Shown: positions 10,548 through 20,681 of the stretch, piece by piece | Position numbering within the stretch: position 1 is the first letter of the stretch | How the letters are laid out: the number at the start of each line of letters is the position of its first letter | Source: Sphagnum compactum | Lineage: Eukaryota; Bryophyta; Sphagnopsida; Sphagnales | NCBI GenBank assembly: GCA_965153455.1 | Contig: OZ234504.1 | Coordinates: 10,726,001 to 10,790,000, forward strand | DNA: 64,000 bases | Direction of reading: 5' to 3' | Translations under genes and position numbers: made by a program | Notes under the pieces: model-generated | Database searches by the model: none | Seen by the model: the letters and a program-made list of their open reading frames with translations, nothing else | Told to the model about the DNA's origin: nothing

Positions 10548-11430
10548 ATGTCACTCATGTAGGAAACCCCATTGCACGCTCTCTCTCATCGACGTTGGGC
10601 TCCACCAATTGCTGCAAACAATTATCCCATACAAGCCCGGGACCACCCTCTTTATAGGCATGTGATGTTGGATAACTGACAAATGTGGGTAACGCCATCC
10701 TAGGCTATCCCACTCGGTTCACCACTGCCATGGGTGACCTATCAACAACTTTCACCACCTGAGAACATCGCCCAATATCTAAGATACTATCCACTATGAG
10801 GTGAGAAGATCGTGGTACTGTCTCATATGCCCGTTTCAACACCTCCCTCGACAACAAGTTTGTCCACCACAATCGGAGACGATGAGCACGCGAGCCAACC
10901 CTCGCTGCATCCAATAAAATCGCTGGTCCAATCCAAGACCGGATTTGGTGTACACTTGCCATCACATGAGACCTAGTATCACCCAACAAAGGTACATTCT
11001 CCAGAATGTACGCGGGAACACGTGCCTAATGTGTCTGAAGATGGCGTAACACCCGCAACATCTCCCAAAACATACGAGATCGAGGGTCACGTAATCCCTC
11101 ACCACGACCAGCCCGAGTATGACCCTGGCATGGCCATCCAGCAATCACCAAATTAATAGGACCAACTCTCGCAAGGTCTTGCGCCCCCAACAATGCAATG
11201 TCTGATGGCAAAACCCGCTGATATCCTTGAATAGCCGACCTCAGTAACAACTCAGGATATCGTCGCATCAATAATGCAAGATGGCGCGATGAAACCTTCC
11301 TTGCGGTCTCATCTCTCTCCACGTAAAGGTACTTCCGAACTAGAATACCCGCTTGAAGCATTGCTGCCAAACCAGTGCTGATCCCACCAAATAAATCCAA
11401 CACGCAAATACCCTCGGAAGGATATTCCCA
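10548..11430 (-). pseudogene. E1 C5 cytosine methyltransferase domain, DNMT3-like
   Basis: In order on the - strand: motif I Val-Leu-Asp-Leu-Phe-Gly-Gly-Ile-Ser-Thr-Gly-Leu (about 11370-11400), binding S-adenosylmethionine; motif IV Gly-Trp-Pro-Cys-Gln-Gly with the catalytic Cys codon at 11128-11130; motif VI Ile-Leu-Glu-Asn-Val (10993-11004); motif VIII Arg-Leu-Arg-Leu-Trp-Trp-Thr-Asn (10858-10881); and Glu-Arg-Glu-Arg-Ala-Met-Gly-Phe-Pro near 10562-10588. Order is linear, unlike the rearranged DRM enzymes, and the Gly-Ile-x-Thr-Gly-Leu start and C-terminal Met-Gly-Phe-Pro resemble DNMT3. All key residues are kept, but there is an in-frame TAG at 11026-11028 between motifs IV and VI and more stops near the C end. 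It lies in the pol frame, in frame with protease upstream. Target sequence preference cannot be told from this. Confidence 0.85.
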
Positions 11431-12636
11431 TGCAATGGGTGTAGTATCCAGTGGAGACAACCCAACATGACCAGAAATAGGAGTCCGTTGTGGAACCTTC
11501 TCCTCCTTCACAGGCACAAAAGCCTCACACCAAGCCTGTGATACCAAACGATCTTGCCGTAACACCCCACTCGAACGCCAAAGTGGAACATCCAATGAGG
11601 AGGACACTGCTGCAACAAAGCTAGAAACCTCCTCTATATCCTTGTAGACCGAAGTGTCAATGGCTGAAATGTTGCCCTCCAACAAGTCACCTGGCCAAGT
11701 GACCACTCCACTAAAACCAGCGACTGATGCCAACACCTTTGGGGGAGACCCTCTTGGTCGAACCCCAGAAATAAATCTCACAAGCACCTGGCTCATCCGT
11801 CCATCCCCAGACTGCCAACCAGGTCGATAAGTCGCTACCTCTGTCCAATAATCCATCTGAAAACCCATCGGATACAACACGGCACCTCCAACTAGTACAT
11901 CATACGACTCAGCTGCTGTAACAACAACAGTCACTCCCAACCTAAAGTTATCTGTCACATGATCCGGTTTCATTTGCACCGACAATCTCTCACATGTCAT
12001 GAAGTTAGACCTATCACTGGCTCCACCAAGTGATGTCTAAATTTGGAATGGGCACAGCTCAAGCTTTGACCTCCGAATACCCAAACTAATACATGCTGCC
12101 TTCCCCAACATCAAGGGTTGGGCACCAGAATCCAACAAAACCCGATCTGGTCTATACACCTGGCCTGTAGGACTCACCAACCAGAAAATACCACTCCGAT
12201 TATCCAACATACATACACCAAGTGTAAGCCTCTCACGATCAATGGCTGGTCGAGTTGGTAATGCATCCATCTTAGCTGCCGCCGCCTGCCAAGGACTATC
12301 CACACCTGATACCACGAGTTGCTCCACAACAACATCCCCTGCCACAAGTTGCCCCACATCAACACCCTCACACACCTCGGCACTTGTAGCAACAACACTC
12401 CCACGTTCACACAATGTGGCTGCTAGTCGAAATACATGAGTTAAGTCAACTCCTGACGCCATCAAATCATTAGCCGAAAATGTTGGGGATCCCAACACTG
12501 AAGTCACCATCCGTGACACTGCATTCGATGATACATCCGTGTCCACTACATGTGATGTTGATGCTATTGGCCCCACTGTTGGCTCAATAGGCGGTGTAGG
12601 AACCATGGAAGGAGTCCTAACCACTTCAGACAACAA
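11431..12636 (-). pseudogene. E1 aspartic protease and linker to methyltransferase
   Basis: Frame 12037-12636 carries the active site Val-Leu-Leu-Asp-Ser-Gly-Ala-Gln (near 12140), the Asp-Ser/Thr-Gly of retropepsins. After an in-frame TAG at 12037-12039 the same frame resumes and includes Ser-Tyr-Asp-Val-Leu-Val-Gly, then about 140 residues of linker rich in Val/Ser that lead directly into methyltransferase motif I. Protease and methyltransferase are therefore one translated unit. Cleavage would free the mature Pol proteins. Confidence 0.75.
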
Positions 12637-14245
12637 GAATGTTTGGGGAAGCCTTGCGTGTCTACCAGCTTCACCCCTCTATGGATCCAACTCCACAGTT
12701 GCCCCACGTGGCTCCGAGGCTCGAGTGACGCCTCTCGTCACTACAACAGACGCTTCAATTTGTGCTACACTAGCCATATAAAAGAGATCATCTCCCCCAT
12801 AAGATGTGGGAGCCTCACCTCTTGAATGTGATCGATGCTGGAAACTTGCCATGGTAGCAAGCCTTTGCTCCAGCTGCTCAATCCTAGCAGCCATAGCTGC
12901 CTCTGTCGTAGGGGGAGGAGTGATCACGGGAGGTGCCCTAACCGTTGGTGTACCTCTACCACCCCCACCACCTCTACCACCTCTACCACCACGATCTCTT
13001 TGAGCCACTCCACCACGACCTAATCTCAATTCTGGGTAAAGGTCAAAACAACGCTCACGAGGGTGGCCGACCCGGCATAGTTATCACATTGAACTTGTGC
13101 CGACTGAGATCCATCAGCCAAAGTCCGTCCACCACTCTCCTGTGGACAATCCCTCCGAATATGAGCACCACCACATGTCCAACAAGACTTTCCCTACTGT
13201 TGATTAGCGAATGAAGGCAACGGTCTTTGTGCACCCGTCCCTCCAGAACCTGACTGAGGTCGTACCTGACCTCCATGACTCCCACCTCCACCAGTACGAG
13301 GTTGTGAGGTGGACTGTTGTCCACGAGAAGTAGTAACTATATCCCTATTGAATCCAAATGTCACCACCCTCTCCTCCACCATGTTAAGCTCTATCTTCTC
13401 AGACAAAGCAAACACATGGGCCAATGTGGGAGAATCGTCACTCATGAAAGTCACATCACGTGCTCTCCGTCGCAACTCCTTGTCTAGAATCCCATACCAA
13501 AATTGGACTGCCTGAGCCTCCGTCACCCCCTGGGTAACTGCAATCAACCGTCGCATAGGAATGAATGCCTCGCAAAGACTCTCACTAGTTTTCCGCTCAA
13601 ATTCCTGAAGACTCTTCAACTTCTCCGTCTTCACCCCCTGGTAGTTCTTCTTCAGCCTCAAAAAGAACTGTGTGATAGGGTTAAACGGAGGTGGGGGAAC
13701 AACCTATGTGCTCGTACTAGGAATAGACGGTGTAGTGGTACCACCACTAACAACACCACCGTGAGTAATAGATACATAGGATGGAGACCAATGTTGCCTC
13801 CCTCCTCAATCCCAGTAGCATGAACTCTCCGAAACTCATGATAATCATCCATCGGAGGACCGTCCAAGTGCTGAAACAATCCCTTCCATGCCAAGAAGGG
13901 TGAGAACAATCTAGCGTTACATAACATCTGCATATCACACCAAGAATCAAACTCTTGAATGAAGTCTTCCAACTTGATGGTGCCCACTGCACCTGAGTAA
14001 TGTCGGGGGCCCTTCATGGCCCTAGAACCCTCATCCATATCCCAAATCAATGGGGCCGCAATACTAGACGGTAATATGGAAGATTTGTTATTCACGACAA
14101 CCTCGTCCTCCTCAACAACCGATGATGTGGGGGAAGGTAGTTGATACCTCAACCCACTACGTGTAACTCCACCATCTCCACCATGGTCCCCCACAGGACC
14201 ACTAAACTGCTCCGTGATGACCCAATCACCAAACCCAGTACCCAA
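12637..14245 (-). pseudogene. E1 gag with one zinc knuckle and Gly/Arg-rich region
   Basis: Frame 13658-14245 (start ATG about 14245) gives the N-terminal capsid with Lys-Leu-Glu-Asp-Phe-Ile-Gln-Glu-Phe-Asp-Ser-Trp. A frameshift near 13680 moves coding to 13194-13661, which has the Retrotrans_gag pattern (Leu-Lys-Lys-Asn-Tyr-Gln-Gly ... Gln-Glu-Phe-Glu-Arg-Lys). After a stop comes a knuckle Cys-Trp-Thr-Cys-Gly-Gly-Ala-His-Ile-Arg-Arg-Asp-Cys (13144-13185), spacing C-x2-C-x3-H-x4-C. Next are a Gly/Arg-rich segment and a short coiled coil (12850-13030). Gag forms the particle. Two knuckles in E2 versus one here marks divergence between the two members. Confidence 0.7.
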
Positions 14246-15173
14246 ATTGAATCACCACTAAATACCGTCAACCTCGTGCCCGATTTGCTACCAGAAACGA
14301 GTACTCAACTCAACCACCTAGCTAAGTAGCGGCTCAACTCATCCAACCGGCCCACCACAACAAGTCGAAAAATGTGCTCCCCACTAGCCAAAAGCTCAAT
14401 TTCCGGTGAAATCCCTAATCCGCCATAGCCAAAAGTTGCGAAATTGGGCTGCGAGCACTCAAACAACCATATCTCCACCGTTCTTACACCAAATGCCAAT
14501 CTACTTCGACCAGAATGTAGAGACAACTAGATCTTCCTTCCCTCCAAAATTCAATTGAAAAAAAGGTTTGTGTGCTGAGATATGACCTACGAAAGACTGC
14601 TGAAAAAAACCTGGGCATAAATCTACACAAACTTGAAATCTTTCGAAGGTCAATACTCCCAATTGGCTCCACCAAAAAAATCCCAAACAATTCCCAGATG
14701 CAATTCAGCCCTCAAGCAACAACTTCACAAAATTGCAGCACATGATCTTCCCTAGTTATTTAGCTAAAAATCTGATAGCGCTTTCGCACTAGGTGTGCAC
14801 AAACGAGAAAAAACCATCACCACAAAAACAAACATAACGCATAAACCGCTCAATGAAAACACAATCTGTCTTTGCTAGATTGTAGATTGGCTCTCTAGCT
14901 ACACTCTTACTGATTTTCAACAACTTCTTTCAAAGAAATTTCCACTTATCTAAGAAATTGACGTCATTGGTAAACCGTCACTAAAAACTGTCAAACCCTA
15001 AACTAGCAACTTCAAATGATCATAACTTTTAAACCGATCAACGAAATCTAACATTCTTTGGTGCATTGAAAAGCTTTCGCCAAGGCACTCCTTTTGACAC
15101 CACCCACTCCCAATTCGGCCACACAACCAGAGAGCGAGATCACAAAACCCCCACGGTTTAACCACTCCCAAAA
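14246..15173 (-). other. E1 untranslated leader
   Basis: About 930 bp between the self-priming site and the gag start, with no sustained frame. It lacks the TCCG-type repeat that fills part of the E2 leader. Confidence 0.6.
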
Positions 15174-15189
15174 AACATAGTTCTTTGAG
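15174..15189 (-). promoter_or_regulatory. Self-priming primer-binding site of E1
   Basis: On the element strand CTCAAAGAACTATGTT, immediately after the LTR end TTTTCA. With the preceding A it is the exact 17-nt reverse complement of 15349-15365 within the LTR, which is the expected RNA 5' end 26 nt after the TATA box. There is no match to the usual plant initiator-Met site (TGGTATCAGAGC). This is the layout of self-primed elements such as Tf1. Confidence 0.75.
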
Positions 15190-15528
15190 TGAAAATGTCA
15201 TGAGAAAGATTTACTATCATAAAACTTGTGATGCAAACACATATAGTGAAGCCAAGCCCACTCCACTCAAAGAACCTAGGCTGATGCTAACGAGACACCA
15301 TAGCTCAAAGCTCCACTAACTCCAAGTACTCCCAACGCAATAGGCTCAACTCAAAGAACTATGTTCTTTGAGCCCTCTCACACACTTTATACCCCCACTC
15401 ACAACATGAGGGTGGGTCCTACCAGAAGAGCCACTCTCCTCTAACCCTAAACCTAGAAACCCTAAGTAGGCACTACTCGCTACCATAGCACACTATATGT
15501 TGTAGCTAACACACATATGGTCATGACA
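15190..15528 (-). mobile_element. E1 5' LTR
   Basis: On the element strand it runs from TGTCATGACC to TTTTCA (339 bp) and matches the 3' LTR. Its outer end touches the target duplication catt at 15529-15532. Confidence 0.85.
15386..15391 (-). promoter_or_regulatory. TATA box of the E1 5' LTR
   Basis: TATAAA on the element strand. The predicted RNA start lies at about 15365, at a 10-bp-stem palindrome (ctcaaagaac / gttctttgag, 15350-15372) that could fold at the RNA 5' end. Confidence 0.6.
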
Positions 15529-15532
15529 CATT

Positions 15533-16471
15533 AATAGAACTCTTTGGTCGTATTGGTACAGGTCTTGAAGCCCTACTACAGTCAGGGATGGTGGTTCAGA
15601 GGTATTTTACGTAGACATTGATCCTATTGCAAGGCAAGTGGCGGCATTGAAAATGATGGAGCTCACAGCCAAATTTCAACAACAGTTTGCAACCATCGCA
15701 TGGAAGGCTAGTTTCACTTTCTTGCCTTCTAACATACAACTAATTCAGAAGAAGCATATGGAATTACTTGGCCCCATGGACCTCATCATTTCAGGTTGGG
15801 AGTGTTAAGGATTTTCAGCGGCTAGATTTGGAGAAGGAATGACATAAGATCCGGTTTTTTCATGAACATGGTACAATTGATCACGTGGGCTCAATCCGTT
15901 TCTCCTACACTTGGTTATGTAATTGAGAACACCCCTTCTTAGCTTGACCAGAGGGAGAAAGTCCAACAGCACTACACGCTGATCAAGCATTACCTTGGAA
16001 AGCCGCTCCTACTCCATGCGGCACAATGTGATTCCTATGCGCACCAGCTGCGCATTTGGTGGACCAACCTTGCACCACTTTTAGTTCTGCTGTTGGCTTT
16101 GAGATACACCATCAGAGACCTGCAGGTTTTTCACATATTGGATGATCAGAGCTCCTACCAACCGATTACAAGGCAAGAAAAACCTCCTTGGTTTCCTGCA
16201 AACACAATAGGAAAACCAAGAGGTGTTTGGCCCACCTTTGTCTCTCTCCCAGAAGCACACGCCTTTCAGGGAGGTGGACCATGCCTGGTGTATCATCATG
16301 TTTCAGCGACTTGGGATGAACCAAGCCCATAAGAAAGAGAATGGGCTATGGGGTTCCAAACTGGCACTACTAGTCACATCAAGGTGACTAGATTGGAGCG
16401 TAACGCTCTACTAGGGAAAGGCATGGACCTGAACTCCCTTACATGGTTGTTGGTAACCTGCGTACTCTTTT
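15533..16471 (+). pseudogene. E2 C5 cytosine methyltransferase domain, decayed
   Basis: Resumes just after E1 with Leu-Ile-Glu-Leu-Phe-Gly-Arg-Ile-Gly-Thr-Gly-Leu (motif I). A one-base loss near 15614 shifts the frame. The catalytic region reads Ser-Gly-Trp-Glu-Cys-stop (near 15793-15810), so Cys remains but Pro became Glu and Gln became a stop. Later parts are Gln-Leu-Arg-Ile-Trp-Trp-Thr-Asn (16045-16070, motif VIII) and Glu-Arg-Glu-Trp-Ala-Met-Gly-Phe followed by a Leu-Leu-Gly motif (16336-16430), which recalls the DNMT3 C-terminus. This is the same domain, at the same position before RT, as in E1. Clearly inactive. Confidence 0.8.
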
Positions 16472-16473
16472 AA

Positions 16474-17796
16474 ATGTACACAACACTAGCACTAATTCAA
16501 TCAGCTTGTAGTTCTGGCGATGCGACTACATGGCACCCCAACCAAGTACACTTGCCTATTTTCAACACTCTACACTTCACTCTTAGTGTTGGGGGGGAGG
16601 AGGTACCATGTAATTTGACTAGAGTTGTTTTTGATACACCTAAAGGTACATCATCTTCTAGAAAAATAATTACAACCTTCTACAAATCTGTGCAATTGGA
16701 TAGTGGAAAACCCAATACACCAGGTTCTTCAAACACACTTTCCAACTCCATTCCATGTGTTTCCAACCACCCTTTCGTTATGGGGAACCAGTTCACCAAG
16801 AAGGAGAAAAATTAGGTCATAGACTTGCTGATTAAGTATGAAAATGTGTTTGCATTTTCAATGAAAGACTTAGGTAGGTGTAAGACCATGCAGTTTTCTA
16901 TAGACCTTACAGATCAGACACCCATCATCAAAGGAGGCATAGGTTGAGCAAACATGAGTGGGAACTGGTAGATGAAAGATGCAAATAGCTCCATGAGGCT
17001 AGTCTCATTCAGCCATCAAGTTCTGATTTTGCAGCCGTTATAGTAATGCCAGCAAAGAAAGATTCAGCTGGATTATGGACTAAGAAAAGGATGTGCGGGG
17101 ATTATAGACCTTTGAACCTAGTTACACCTCAGGACAGATACCCCATGCCCATCCCTGAAGAATTGTTTGATAGCATTGGAGACTCAAACATCTTCACAAT
17201 TGTGGATCTAAAGCAAGGCTTCAACCAGATTGTGCTTGTTGCGAAGGATCGCAAGAAAACGGCATTCCATGGAAGCAACAAGTTGTGAGAATGGCTTGTG
17301 ATGCCTTTTGGATTGAAGAATGCACGTGTCTCCTTTTAGCGAGTCATGGACCAGGTTCTCGAAGGGGTAGATTTCCTGAAGTGTTACATAGATGATGTCC
17401 TAATGCATAGCAAGGGACTCCTGTAGCATTTGGCTCATCTTGAGGAGTTATTCAAGAGGCTCCATGAAGTCAATATGAAGATCCATCCTAAAAAATGTGA
17501 GTTTGCTGTCACCTTAGTAGTCTACCTTGGACACATAATTTTGCCAAATGGTATTATGGCTGATTGGGCGAAAATAGTAGCCATTTTGGAGATGCCAAAT
17601 CCTATTGATGTTCACACTTTGAGGAGTTTCATCGGATTATATAATTACTACAAGATTTATGTCCAAGACTTTAGTACTATTGCTCATCCTTTATGCATTG
17701 TTCAAGAAGGATGTTGCTTGGACATGGATTGAAGAGGTTTAGAAAGCTTTCAACACACTCAAGGAAAAGCTTTCAAAGTTCCCCATTCTAAGAAAA
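16474..17796 (+). pseudogene. E2 reverse transcriptase, cut by a solo LTR
   Basis: A linker (16474-16815) leads to the RT N-terminal region, then Met-Cys-Gly-Asp-Tyr-Arg-Pro-Leu-Asn (17093-17119), Phe-Thr-Ile-Val-Asp-Leu-Lys-Gln-Gly-Phe, Pro-Phe-Gly-Leu-Lys-Asn-Ala and the catalytic Tyr-Ile-Asp-Asp-Val (near 17385-17400). The thumb includes His-Pro-Lys-Lys-Cys-Glu-Phe and Tyr-Leu-Gly-His. Several stops (16813, 17286, 17424) interrupt it. Copies element RNA into DNA. The frame stops at 17796 where an LTR is inserted and resumes at 18685. Confidence 0.85.
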
Positions 17797-18684
17797 TGAC
17801 GCGCTCCTAAGCTCCTTGATAGACTCAGGATGAGTTTAAAGTAGGAAAACAGTGGAAAGGTTAGGAACTCGGGGCACGCTCCCTGGCTCTCAGCACTTTA
17901 GAGGGGTAGAGGGGTGTGCTGGAGCTTCGGGATGGGATTGGGAAGAGTGACAAGCAATCTATTTACTCACTCAAATATACATGAAACCAACCAACACGTT
18001 AATTAATACAATGTTGAGGCACCTTTAGTGCTAAGACGAGCCACGAGTGACTTCAGACTCACAAGACTCACCACAGCCCGGACTTGGGGGAAGCCACCAC
18101 CTTCCCCCATATAGTATATTCTACACCTCTCCACGAGGCCCACATCCAAATGGCTTTTTGTCCTGGGACTCTCAAAGGAGAGTCCTGAAACTGCTAAGGT
18201 TGGAACTCTCGCAACTTTGTGGGGCTATAAATTCGTTCTTAGACCTCCGATCGGAAGAGGTTTGAAGAAAAGTTATAGCTCTCATTGAGAGCTTTCCAAG
18301 GGTGTGTCGTACGCCACCTGCACGCACAGAATTCGGGTCGATTCCCGACTTTTCATGGTCGGGAGTCAAACTGCCAATTTGACTCCCGGCCTTTCTTTTC
18401 GCCATAACTTCTATTGCATATGTCCAAATGGGTCAGGCAAGCCCATTTTAGATATCTAAACTTCAATAGCTTTCCAATGATATAAAGAACTCTTCAATGC
18501 AAGGTGTTTTGACTTCTGCAATCGCTCTCTGAAGGTTCGGGAGTCCATCGGGACTCCAACTCCCAAAATGGGAGCTCACTCGGGAGTGTGAGTCTTCATT
18601 CCCACACTCTCTCACACTCCTCTTGGGCTGCGCCCTTGTAACCCTTTTTGCCTTGGTCGTGAGCCCAAGGTTAAGGTTGCGACA
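17797..18684 (-). mobile_element. Solo LTR (copy 1), inserted in E2 between RT and RNase H
   Basis: 888 bp. Read on the - strand it starts TGTCGCAACC and ends GCGCGTCA. It aligns along its length with 25271-26090 and more weakly with 23743-24656. No internal element sequence accompanies it. Target duplication is not clean (left agaaaa, right aaaga). Confidence 0.75.
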
Positions 18685-19140
18685 AAAGACCTGATTTTAA
18701 CAAGGTCTTCATTCTACACACTAACTGGAGTGCTCTTGGTATTGGTGCTATTCTTGGCCAACTTGATGAAGAAGGCAAGGAATTATTATTGCCTATGCAT
18801 CCCGAAGCAACAACAAGGCTGAGAGCAACTACTCATCATACGAGGGGGAGTGTCTTGTTGTTGTATGGGCCGTCATACATTGCAAGCCCTATCTTTATGG
18901 CACCAAATTCACTTTACATACCAACCACCAACCTATTAAGTGGTTGATGACCAACGACAAGCTTACTGGTAAGTTAGCTCGTTGGGCGCTTATACTTCAG
19001 GAGTATGAGTTCAAGGTTATTCACCGACCTAGTATTACACATCAGAACATGGATACCATGTCGCAGAGACCCTTCACTACCTCTGAAGATTTCTTAGAAG
19101 CCAGGCAAGACTTCGACCAGATTCCAATAGTACATGTATC
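18685..19140 (+). pseudogene. E2 RNase H domain
   Basis: Continuation of pol after the solo LTR: Phe-Ile-Leu-His-Thr-Asn-Trp-Ser-Ala-Leu-Gly-Ile-Gly-Ala followed by Gln-Leu-Asp-Glu-Glu-Gly-Lys-Glu, the Ty3-type RNase H start with the catalytic Asp position changed to Asn. Then comes Phe-Thr-Leu/His-Thr-x-His-Gln-Pro-like sequence, and Leu-Ala-Arg-Trp-Ala-Leu-Ile-Leu-Gln-Glu-Tyr (near 18970-19010). Frame is broken. Would degrade RNA in the RNA-DNA hybrid. Confidence 0.7.
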
Positions 19141-20100
19141 TTATGCATCTAATTATCTTGCAGTACTGCAATGTAACTTGGTTGAGCATCCATTCTGGAT
19201 ATATAGGAGGACTTGGACACTCTGAGGTTTTTGTAGCATGGGGAATACCCCCCCCAAGTTACATCAAGTCATTAGGATCGCATATAACAACGGTCCAAAC
19301 GCTACTCATGGAGGGACAATCACCTTGTCCGTTGCTTACCACAAGGCGACAGAGTGGTTCCTCCACCACATGAATGGCCTGGTCTTATTCAGAAGGTACA
19401 CTCTAATCTTGGACACTTTGGAGTTAAGCGTACTTATAACCTTTCCGATCCTCATTACCATTGGAAAGGTATGCTCAAGTTTGAAACGTCATTGCTAGGT
19501 GTGAACAATGTGATAGAGTGAGAACTTCCTTCTCCTCTCGACAACTCACGTTTTTTCCACTCCCTATTCAGGGCATGTTCTATCGCTGGTCATGTGATTT
19601 AGCTGGAGAGTTACCACAGACCTCTAGGGGTAATGCCTACATCATGATTATGATTGAGCACTTTTCAAAGTGGGTCAAGCTTGTTGCGCTGTCGGACAAG
19701 TCATCACAGAGCACCAACCAAGCTTTCTTACAACAAGTCCTAAGTAGGTTTGGGCTTGTGCTGAGTGCCTTACTAATCAAGGATCAGACTTCAAAGGAAA
19801 ATTCCAAGACCTACTTGATCATGCTCTCATTGACCATCATCGGACTTCAAGGGATCATCCCCAAGCTGATGGCCTTGCAGAGAAGATGGTTTAGACATGT
19901 AAAAGGGGACTTCGGAAGATTTTCTTCACTAGGAACAAAGAGGATTGGGACCTAGCCCTACCTTACATCGCCATGGGTTACAGGATGTCCAAACACGCCT
20001 CTTTGTCTCATTTTGCTCCTTACTTTCTACTTGTTGGGAGACATCCCATTCCACCCTCTTCCGTTGCTGCTCAAATGGACCAGGTTGTGGATTTGGACTC
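19141..20100 (+). pseudogene. E2 integrase
   Basis: Pieces in several frames match E1's integrase: Asn-Leu-Gly-His-Phe-Gly-Val-Lys-Arg near 19405-19440; Ser-Cys/Asp-Leu-Ala-Gly-Glu-Leu-Pro; Ile-Glu-His-Phe-Ser-Lys-Trp-Val; Thr-Asn-Gln-Gly-Ser-Asp-Phe (normally Thr-Asp-Gln-Gly, so the second catalytic Asp is lost); and His-Pro-Gln-Ala-Asp-Gly-Leu-Ala-Glu with catalytic Glu. Inactive. Confidence 0.75.
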
Positions 20101-20640
20101 CCCAGCCACTTGGACGAGGGTCATCGCAAAGAGGGTTATTCTATTCAGGAGGGTTATGCCCATGGCCATGGAGAACTTGTCCATTGCACACATCGAGACA
20201 CCTTATGGTATGCACACACACGAGGTGGAAGTTATAAACCTAAGGTGAGACAATTTGATGTTGGTGACTTTGTGTATCTCTAACGGCAACCTAATGATAC
20301 TTTAGACACTTCTTCCAATCACACTATCTTGAGGATTAAGGCGATCAGGCCTTCAGGTGTGTTGGAGTTGCAAGGAGCTGACGAACGCACAATTCGAGAC
20401 CACTCCAAAAACTGTGTACCCTGCCACCTGCCGAACTTGGATCCTACCATCATCACGTTGATTTAGATTCCTCCACTTGACTATCCATGTCAAGTATGTT
20501 AGAGGACAAATGATGCTGATCAGATGCTGCTTTGCGATAATTGTAATGGTGGATACCATCTATTCTGCCTCAAGCCAGAGTTCACTCAAGTTCCCACCGA
20601 CATTTGGTACTGTTCATCATGTTCTTCTACAACACCTTGA
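20101..20640 (+). pseudogene. E2 integrase C-terminal region and PHD finger
   Basis: After the Gly-Asp-Phe-Val-Tyr-Leu motif (near 20265-20282) and a conserved Asn-Cys-Val-Pro-Cys-His, the frame around 20478-20640 gives a PHD finger: Cys-Gln-Val-Cys, Cys-Asp-Asn-Cys, Gly-Tyr-His-Leu-Phe-Cys, and Trp-Tyr-Cys-Ser-Ser-Cys. One stop lies right after the first Cys pair. Positions match the E1 finger, including its place at the extreme C-terminus. Confidence 0.8.
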
Positions 20641-20681
20641 ATTCTACTCAGACCATACCACGCTTTTCCTGGCTCAAGTCT

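Larger units (their letters stand above)
8260..15528 (-). mobile_element. E1: nested Ty3/gypsy element with DNMT3-like methyltransferase and PHD finger, lacking RT
   Basis: A 7.27-kb insertion read on the - strand: 5' LTR (15190-15528), self-priming site, leader, gag, protease, methyltransferase, integrase, PHD finger, purine tract, 3' LTR (8374-8701) and an extra 114 bp. It is flanked by catt (8256-8259 and 15529-15532; acatt is also possible). Deleting it makes the E2 frame read straight from protease linker into methyltransferase motif I, which confirms both borders. Reverse transcriptase and RNase H are missing between methyltransferase and integrase, so this copy was non-autonomous. Few stops remain, so it is younger than E2. 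Confidence 0.85.

Noticed and set aside
10548-11430. Host DNMT gene captured by chance or flanking gene
   Set aside because: Same domain in the same position in E2 and continuous frame with protease argue for an element-encoded domain.
12242-13214. Thr/Ser/Pro-rich + strand frames opposite the E1 gag-protease region
   Set aside because: Antisense shadows of the Gly/Arg- and Val-rich E1 coding sequence.
14281-14295. Possible tRNA primer site TCTGGTAGCAAATCG on the E1 strand
   Set aside because: Lies about 900 bp from the LTR end; a primer site must be next to the 5' LTR, where the self-priming match lies.
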